This document shows positions 1-4,830 of a stretch of 7,121 bases of DNA, piece by piece (within the stretch, counting starts at the first letter, position 1; each line of letters begins with the position of its first letter). Origin of the DNA: Bacteroidales bacterium (lineage in GTDB: Bacteria; Bacteroidota; Bacteroidia; Bacteroidales; GCA-2748055); the NCBI GenBank assembly GCA_024763595.1, contig JANTFK010000165.1, positions 1 through 7,121 of the forward strand. Direction: 5' to 3'. Position numbers and translations under genes: made by a program. The notes beneath the pieces were generated by a model that had not been told where the DNA came from, did not search any database, and saw only the letters and a program-made list of their open reading frames with translations.

Positions 1-2
1 AA

Positions 3-44
3 CGGGATGAAAACTATTATCAGTTGCGGGGCAGGATCATCTGA
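3..44 (+). CDS. Possible C-terminal tail of a plus-strand gene entering from the left
   Basis: Reading from base 3, the plus strand is open from the window edge to a TGA at 42-44 and would end a protein in RDENYYQLRGRII. The residue mix and codons (CGG, GAT, GGC, AGG, ATC) resemble those of the definite genes here, so it may be the end of a gene convergent with lspA. The frame beginning at base 1 is also open, to a TAG at 70-72, and cannot be excluded. Thirteen codons are too few to assign a family, and an open frame of this length is expected by chance. No gene is certain in positions 1-74. Confidence 0.2.
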   Translation, partial: RDENYYQLRGRII

Positions 45-74
45 AGTCTTTGCCTCCGTGCAAAAGAAATAGCA

Positions 75-746
75 TTAATTGCCTGCGGAACCATTACCGG
101 TGCTGTTACCGGAGCTGTTACCGGAGCTGTCACCGGAGCGGCTGGCAGTATGCCTGAAAAAGCGTTTCTGGTTGAACAGGATGATGGCCACAGCCACTGA
201 AATACTGGAATCGGAGATGTTAAAAACGGGCCGGAAAAAAACAAAAGCAGATCCTCCCCGGAACCAGTCAGGGTAATTGCCTTTAATGATGGGAAAATAG
301 AACATATCCACCACCTTGCCATGTAACAGGGAGGCATATCCACCACCTTCGGGAAAAAGAGTGGCAGTCTCTACAGGTGTGCTGGAGCTAAAGATTATTC
401 CGTAAAAGACAGAGTCGATAATATTTCCAAGCGCACCGGCCATTACCATGGAAAGAGCGATAATCAGACCCTTGTGAGCTTTTATCCGGATCAGGTGACG
501 GATGTAGAAACCGATGGCAATTACGGCAATGATCCTGAATGATGTAAGCAGGATCTTTCCCGAACTGCCGGGCAGGCTGAGGCCAAAAGCCATGCCATTG
601 TTTTCTACAAAATGCAGCAAACCCCAGTTTCCCAGAAATGGGATCTGTTCGTAGAGGGTCATGTGCGTTTTGACCAGCACCTTCAACGTCTGGTCAAGCA
701 GGAGTATCAACAGAATAACAAATATGGACTTCCTGGTAATAGACAT
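75..746 (-). CDS. lspA: Lipoprotein signal peptidase (signal peptidase II)
   Basis: Inner-membrane aspartyl protease that removes the signal peptide from diacylglyceryl-modified prolipoproteins, the step after Lgt. The 223-residue product has about four hydrophobic segments (near residues 6-20, 64-82, 93-110 and 179-193). The family motifs appear in order: D18 in the first helix, NNGMAFG at 49-55, GALGNIID at 104-111, VVDMF at 145-149 and FNISD at 175-179. D147 and D179 match the catalytic aspartate pair known for the family. About 33 residues separate GNIID from VVDMF, far more than in E. coli LspA, which gives a larger periplasmic segment. The last ~24 residues are a Ser/Gly/Asn-rich tail encoded by a 12-base tandem repeat. 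ATG at 746 is preferred over an in-frame TTG at 752 because the GAGG at 757-760 sits 10 bases from the ATG but only 4 from the TTG. It is last of the three minus-strand genes, 55 bases after the DksA-like gene. Confidence 0.95.
   Translation of the reverse strand: MSITRKSIFVILLILLLDQTLKVLVKTHMTLYEQIPFLGNWGLLHFVENNGMAFGLSLPGSSGKILLTSFRIIAVIAIGFYIRHLIRIKAHKGLIIALSMVMAGALGNIIDSVFYGIIFSSSTPVETATLFPEGGGYASLLHGKVVDMFYFPIIKGNYPDWFRGGSAFVFFRPVFNISDSSISVAVAIILFNQKRFFRHTASRSGDSSGNSSGNSTGNGSAGN
90..137. repeat. 12-base tandem repeat, four units, inside the 3' end of lspA
   Basis: Four consecutive 12-base units lie at 90-101, 102-113, 114-125 and 126-137. Units two and three are identical (GCTGTTACCGGA on the plus strand), the fourth differs at one base and the first at four. 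Read on the minus strand in the lspA frame they encode SGDS, SGNS, SGNS and TGNG. The unit length is a multiple of three, so copy-number change would lengthen or shorten the protein tail without shifting the frame. Confidence 0.9.
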
Positions 747-801
747 GATCAATCTGCCTCAAAGGTGTAACCGGATCCGCAGAAACCGGGATGTTCAGCA
801 A

Positions 802-1176
802 TTATTGCCTTGATTTGGCCTCGATACAAAGTGTTGCATGAGGTACGGCCCGTAATCGTGCCTTGGAGATCAGTTTACCGGTTTCGCGGCAGACACCATA
901 GGTTTTGTTTTCAATCCTGATCAGGGCCCCCTGCAGGTGCTGGATAAATTTTAACTGCCGCTGTGCAAGCCGGCCGGCTTCTTCCTTGGAAAGCGTGGAA
1001 GCACCTTCTTCCAGTACCTTGAAGGTTGGTGAGGTATCCTGTGTGTCATTGCTTTCGCTCTGGGTAATGGCCGATTTTAATAACTCGTAATCCTCCTTGG
1101 CTTTCTCCAGCTTCTGCAGGATAATCTCCTTGAACTCCTGCAGTTCAGCATCCGAATATCTATTTTTATCAGCCAT
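802..1176 (-). CDS. DksA/TraR-family protein with an incomplete C4 zinc finger
   Basis: A 124-residue, highly charged, helical protein of the DksA/TraR family, whose members bind the RNA polymerase secondary channel. Residues 8-40 and 60-92 are heptad-rich and should form the antiparallel coiled coil. The loop between them carries DTQDTS (44-49), comparable to the DxxDxA tip of DksA. The C-terminal segment keeps the exact C-x2-C-x17-C-x2-C spacing of the DksA finger, but two of the four cysteines are replaced: C96, T99, C117, A120. The flanking TGKLI and RLRAVPHA segments fit the family well. ATG at 1176 is the natural start, although no good Shine-Dalgarno lies before it; the upstream 57 bases are AT-rich, as is common in Bacteroidota. 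It sits 57 bases after ileS and 55 before lspA, so cotranscription is likely. Family membership is firm; regulatory function is inferred. Confidence 0.88.
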   Translation of the reverse strand: MADKNRYSDAELQEFKEIILQKLEKAKEDYELLKSAITQSESNDTQDTSPTFKVLEEGASTLSKEEAGRLAQRQLKFIQHLQGALIRIENKTYGVCRETGKLISKARLRAVPHATLCIEAKSRQ

Positions 1177-1233
1177 GTTAATTGAAATTTAATTTGCTAA
1201 ATATACAATAAATTTAATGAATCTATAGCTACA

Positions 1234-4200
1234 TCAGACCCGCATTACACGGATATTAATGAAGACATTTTCATCAATATCGATACGCTTGCTCTGGTTG
1301 TTTTCCAGTTTATCTGTCAGGGTAATATTATCAGCAAGCGTCTGAGAACCAATATATTTACGATGCGTTGCGACAGCCTTGCTGATCAGCTCATGTTTTT
1401 CGATCTGTACATCGATCCGGTCGGTTACATCAAATCCGCTCTCTTTACGGATGTTTTGGATCCGGTTGATCAGTTCCCTGGCCACTCCTTCCTGTCGAAG
1501 TGCTTCAGAAATATTAATATCCAGGGCAACGGTTATGTTCCCGTCATTGGCAACCAGCCAGCCCGGGATATCTTCAGAAATGATCTCTACATCTTCGGGA
1601 ATGAGCCGGATGGATTCACCTCCGGCCTCGAATACAAATTCCTCCTTTTTTTCGAAAAGTGCGATCTCTTCCTGGCTCAATCCATTGATAGCTGTTGTGA
1701 TCTCTTTCATCAGCTTACCATAACGGGGTCCCAGTGTTTTAAAGTTGGGTTTAATCCGTTTGACAAGGATACCGGAAGTATCCGTTATATATTCAATCTC
1801 TTTAACATTCACTTCGTTCAGGATCAGTGATTTGACACTTTCAACCTGTTCTCTGAAGATGGGATCAGATACCGGTAACATCATCCTATTGAGGGGTTGC
1901 CGGACCTTGATATTCACTTTCCTTCTCAGGCCCAGAACCATGGAAGTGAGTTTCTGGGCCACGTTCATCCTGGTTTCAAGCGATACATCAATAAGATCCC
2001 TGTCATGTTCCGGGAAAGTGGTTAGATGAACCGATTCCACGGGATGGAGGCCGGTGACACTGTTCAAATCCCTGAACAGTTTATCCATATAGAACGGGGC
2101 CACGGGAGCAGCAAGCATACATACGGTTTCCAGACAGGTGTACAGCGTCTGGTACGCGGCACGCTTGTCTTCGTTAAACGCTCCTCCCCAGTATCTTTTC
2201 CGGTTCAACCGGACATACCAGTTGCTGAGGTTTTCAGTTACAAAATCCTGTATTAGCCTGGCAGCGCGTGTGGGTTCATAATTTTCAAACTGCTCTTTTA
2301 CATCCCGGACCAGGGAGTTGAGCAGGGAAATAATCCAGCGGTCGATCTCCGGGCGCTTTTTTATGGGAACCTCATCTGCCGAATAGGTGAATCCATCCAC
2401 ATTGGCATAAAGGGCAAAGAAGGAGTAGGTATTATAAAGGGTTCCAAAGAACTTTCTTGTGACCTCATCTACTCCTGAAGGATCAAATTTCAGGTTATCC
2501 CAGGGCTGTGCATTGGTGATCATGTACCAGCGCAACGGGTCGGAACCATGGGTTGAAATGGTTTTGAAAGGATCCACCGCATTGCCCAGGCGCTTCGACA
2601 TCTTGTTACCCTTCTTATCCAGTACCAGACCATTGGAGATGATATTTTTAAATGCGACGGAGTCGAACAGCATGGTGGCAATGGCATGAAGTGTAAAAAA
2701 CCACCCGCGGGTTTGGTCCACCCCCTCTGCAATGAAATCTGCCGGGAAGAGCCGGTCAAATTCATCTGCATGTTCAAATGGGTAGTGGTACTGTGCATAG
2801 GGCATGGATCCTGAATCGAACCATACGTCGATCAGGACCGGTTCCCGGAACATCTTTTGCCCGGAAGGGCTTACAAGGATAATGTCATCCACAAAGGGCC
2901 GGTGCAGATCAAAAATATCATAATTCTCATTCGAGTTATCTCCTTCGGTAAACAGGGCCAGCGGATTGTAATCCATAAAACCGGCCGCCACCGCCTTTTC
3001 CACTTCTTGTTTCAGTTCGGCTACGGACCCGATACAGACCTCTTCTTTTTTATCCTCGGTAACCCAGATGGGCAGGGGTGTTCCCCAGAACCTTGCCCTG
3101 GAAAGGTTCCAGTCCACCAGGTTCTCCAGCCATTTCCCAAACCTGCCGGTGCCGGTGGAAGCGGGTTTCCAGTTAATGGTATTGTTGAGTTCGGTCATGC
3201 GCTCCTTTAAAGCTGTGGTTCGCACGAACCATGAGTCGAGGGGGTAATAAAGTACCGGCTTATCTGTGCGCCAGCAATGGGGATAATTATGCACATGTTT
3301 TTCGATGCGGAAAGCCTTGTTTGCCTGTTTGAGGCTTACAGCAATGTCCACATCAATGGTGGAGTCTTTTTCTGATTTGGAGGCGTCATATTCGTTTTTC
3401 ACGAATTTATTTTCAAATTCGCCATAGGTTTCCAGGTTTACCTTTTCCTTCACAAAGTTTTTATCCAGGTCCTCTACCCTGTAAAACCTACCCTTTCTGT
3501 CAACCAGCGGCTGGGTATTGCCATCCTTATCAAGTACGGTCAGGGGGGCAATGCCATGAGCCATGGCTACCCGGTAGTCATCCGCACCGAAGGTTGGGGC
3601 CGTGTGGACTACACCGGTTCCCTCCTCGGTAGTGACAAAATCGCCACACAACACCCTGAATGCATTCTGTCCCGGATTCACCCAGTCGATAAGCTGTTCG
3701 TATGAGATCCCTTCCAGTTCACTTCCCCTGATGGTGGTTAATAATTTGTAGGGAACAACCTTATTGCCTGCTTCATACTCCTCCAGTGGCATCCCGGCAT
3801 CTTTTTCAGGGAAATAGCGGCTCATCAGCTCCCTGGCCAGCAGCACGGTGACAGGTATCCCGGTATAGGGGTTAAAAGTCCTGACAAGGGCATACTCAAT
3901 CTCTGCCCCTACGGTCAATGCTGTATTGGAGGGCAATGTCCAGGGTGTAGTTGTCCAGGCCAGAATATAGAGATCGGTATCTGTGATTTCAAACAGGGGG
4001 GCCGACCGTTTATCCTTTTTCACTTTGAACTGCGCCACCACTGTGGTATCTTTCACATCCCGGTAGCACCCCGGCTGGTTCAGTTCATGGGTGCTGAGTC
4101 CCGAACCTGCAGCAGGAGAGAATGGCTGTATGGAATATCCCTTGTAGAGCAGGTCTTTGCTGTGAAGTGATTTCAACAGGTGCCAGACACTTTCAATATA

Positions 4201-4668
4201 CTTGTTGTCATAAGTGATGTAAGGATCGCTCATATCAATCCAGTACCCCATGGATTCGGTAAGCTCTTCCCACATGTTGGTATATTTCATCACATCCTTC
4301 CGGCACGCTGCATTGAAATCCTCGATGGTGATCGTTCGGCCGATATCCTCTTTGGTGATCCCTTTTGAACTTTCAACGGCCAGCTCCACGGGCAGCCCAT
4401 GTGTGTCCCAGCCCGCTTTGCGTTTTACCTGGAATCCCTGCTGGGTCTTGAAGCGGCAAACAATATCCTTGATGGTCCGGGCCATCACATGATGAATCCC
4501 CGGTTTTCCGTTGGCAGAGGGAGGCCCTTCATTGAAAATATAAGCAGGCCGGCCCTCGCGAATCTCAACAGATTTTTCAAAGATCCGGTTCTTTTTCCAG
4601 AACCTGTTGATCTCCTTGTTAATTTCCGAAAGGTCAAACTTCTTATACTCAGGAAATTTCTTACTCAT
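1234..4668 (-). CDS. ileS: Isoleucyl-tRNA synthetase, long eukaryote-like type
   Basis: Cytoplasmic class I aminoacyl-tRNA synthetase (EC 6.1.1.5) that joins isoleucine to tRNA-Ile and edits valine. The product is 1144 residues, against 938 for E. coli IleS. The HIGH motif region reads GKPGIHH (54-60), followed by GWDTHGLPVE (86-95). The CP1 editing domain spans roughly 200-430, with WTTTPWTLPSN (238-248) and the GADD segment (361-364). RFWGTPLPIW (526-535), WFDSGS (616-621) and KMSKR (689-693) complete the catalytic core. The helical anticodon-binding domain covers about 770-930, followed by a long C-terminal extension. The C-terminal cysteine-rich zinc motif of E. coli-type IleS is absent. 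These traits match the second IleS type, shared by Bacteroidota and eukaryotic cytosolic enzymes and often insensitive to mupirocin. ATG at 4668 has a strong GGAGG at 4676-4680, 7 bases upstream. First gene of the minus-strand unit. Confidence 0.98.
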   Translation of the reverse strand: MSKKFPEYKKFDLSEINKEINRFWKKNRIFEKSVEIREGRPAYIFNEGPPSANGKPGIHHVMARTIKDIVCRFKTQQGFQVKRKAGWDTHGLPVELAVESSKGITKEDIGRTITIEDFNAACRKDVMKYTNMWEELTESMGYWIDMSDPYITYDNKYIESVWHLLKSLHSKDLLYKGYSIQPFSPAAGSGLSTHELNQPGCYRDVKDTTVVAQFKVKKDKRSAPLFEITDTDLYILAWTTTPWTLPSNTALTVGAEIEYALVRTFNPYTGIPVTVLLARELMSRYFPEKDAGMPLEEYEAGNKVVPYKLLTTIRGSELEGISYEQLIDWVNPGQNAFRVLCGDFVTTEEGTGVVHTAPTFGADDYRVAMAHGIAPLTVLDKDGNTQPLVDRKGRFYRVEDLDKNFVKEKVNLETYGEFENKFVKNEYDASKSEKDSTIDVDIAVSLKQANKAFRIEKHVHNYPHCWRTDKPVLYYPLDSWFVRTTALKERMTELNNTINWKPASTGTGRFGKWLENLVDWNLSRARFWGTPLPIWVTEDKKEEVCIGSVAELKQEVEKAVAAGFMDYNPLALFTEGDNSNENYDIFDLHRPFVDDIILVSPSGQKMFREPVLIDVWFDSGSMPYAQYHYPFEHADEFDRLFPADFIAEGVDQTRGWFFTLHAIATMLFDSVAFKNIISNGLVLDKKGNKMSKRLGNAVDPFKTISTHGSDPLRWYMITNAQPWDNLKFDPSGVDEVTRKFFGTLYNTYSFFALYANVDGFTYSADEVPIKKRPEIDRWIISLLNSLVRDVKEQFENYEPTRAARLIQDFVTENLSNWYVRLNRKRYWGGAFNEDKRAAYQTLYTCLETVCMLAAPVAPFYMDKLFRDLNSVTGLHPVESVHLTTFPEHDRDLIDVSLETRMNVAQKLTSMVLGLRRKVNIKVRQPLNRMMLPVSDPIFREQVESVKSLILNEVNVKEIEYITDTSGILVKRIKPNFKTLGPRYGKLMKEITTAINGLSQEEIALFEKKEEFVFEAGGESIRLIPEDVEIISEDIPGWLVANDGNITVALDINISEALRQEGVARELINRIQNIRKESGFDVTDRIDVQIEKHELISKAVATHRKYIGSQTLADNITLTDKLENNQSKRIDIDENVFINIRVMRV

Positions 4669-4675
4669 TCAGTGG

Positions 4676-4680
4676 CCTCC
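4676..4680 (-). promoter_or_regulatory. Shine-Dalgarno site of ileS
   Basis: GGAGG on the minus strand, separated by 7 bases from the ATG of ileS. This is an unusually good site for Bacteroidota, where leaders are often AT-rich without one, and it fixes the start codon. Confidence 0.8.
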
Positions 4681-4705
4681 GTTTGCAGGAATTAATAAAA
4701 TTGCA

Positions 4706-4735
4706 CAAAGATATAAAAAATGAAAAAGGTATCAA
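4706..4735 (-). promoter_or_regulatory. Predicted Bacteroidota-type promoter of the ileS unit
   Basis: On the minus strand, TATCTTTG (4706-4713) matches the -7 consensus TAnnTTTG, and TTG (4733-4735) lies 19 bases upstream, the expected spacing for the -33 element of the primary sigma factor in this phylum. Transcription would start near 4700, leaving a leader of about 30 bases before ileS. No T-box or other riboswitch fits in so short a leader. It is the best promoter match in the window. Confidence 0.65.
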
Positions 4736-4830
4736 TCTTCATGAATACCAGAAAGGCCCTCTCAGCCGCTTCTCATTCCTGTATGGGAAAAGGAGCGTTC
4801 AGCACTCCTTTTTTCATATTTTTGGGGTGA
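4720..4830 (+). CDS. Small ORF in the phosphorylase leader (36 codons, uncertain)
   Basis: ATG at 4720 opens a 36-codon frame beginning MKKVSIFMNTRK and ending FFIFLG. Its TGA (4828-4830) overlaps the ATG of the GH65 gene as TGATG, the arrangement typical of translational coupling. It has no Shine-Dalgarno, no recognisable domain, no run of regulatory codons, and a short hydrophobic end that simply reads through a T-rich hairpin arm. The ileS promoter lies inside it on the other strand. It could be a leader peptide, but a chance frame of this size is equally likely. Confidence 0.2.
   Translation: MKKVSIFMNTRKALSAASHSCMGKGAFSTPFFIFLG
4788..4814 (+). terminator. Terminator-like hairpin just before the GH65 gene
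   Basis: AAAAGGAG (4788-4795) pairs perfectly with CTCCTTTT (4805-4812) across a 9-base loop, and a six-T run (4809-4814) forms the right arm and tail. This resembles a modest rho-independent terminator on the plus strand. On the minus strand it is nearly symmetrical, but the T run there is shorter. No gene upstream on the plus strand needs a terminator here, since ileS runs the other way, so it could instead be an attenuator or leader structure for the phosphorylase gene. Four of the eight pairs are A-T, so stability is only moderate. Confidence 0.4.
4817..4824 (+). promoter_or_regulatory. Possible -7 box directly before the GH65 start
   Basis: TATTTTTG matches the TAnnTTTG -7 consensus of Bacteroidota and ends 5 bases before the ATG at 4830. 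If used, transcription would begin at or within a few bases of the start codon, giving a leaderless message. No convincing TTG or TTTG element is found 19-21 bases upstream, and the box falls in a T-rich stretch, so it may be accidental. No better plus-strand promoter was found in 4669-4829. Confidence 0.25.

Noticed and set aside
48..66. Hairpin CTTTGC / GCAAAAG beyond the lspA stop as a terminator
   Set aside because: Only five uninterrupted pairs and no T run on either strand, so not a convincing terminator.
79..276. Plus-strand frame opposite lspA with PEL-type repeats
   Set aside because: It is the complement of the lspA tail repeat and membrane segment. lspA is certain by its motifs, and the frame shows no domain.
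1185..1218. Repeated AAATTTAAT (1185-1193 and 1210-1218) and a TATATTTA box before the DksA-like gene
   Set aside because: Short AT-only repeats in AT-rich spacer are expected by chance, the box lacks the final G, and no TTG lies at the right spacing.
1363..1830. Long plus-strand frame inside ileS
   Set aside because: Antisense shadow of the IleS C-terminal coding sequence, with no start site signal or recognisable domain.
2520..2798. Minus-strand frame of 92 codons within ileS in a shifted frame
   Set aside because: The IleS frame is intact across this stretch and includes the KMSKR motif, so there is no frameshift or overlapping gene to explain.
4728..4749. Inverted GGTAT...ATACC as an operator for the phosphorylase gene
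   Set aside because: Arms are only five bases, the interior is not symmetric, and no regulator gene is in view to support it.
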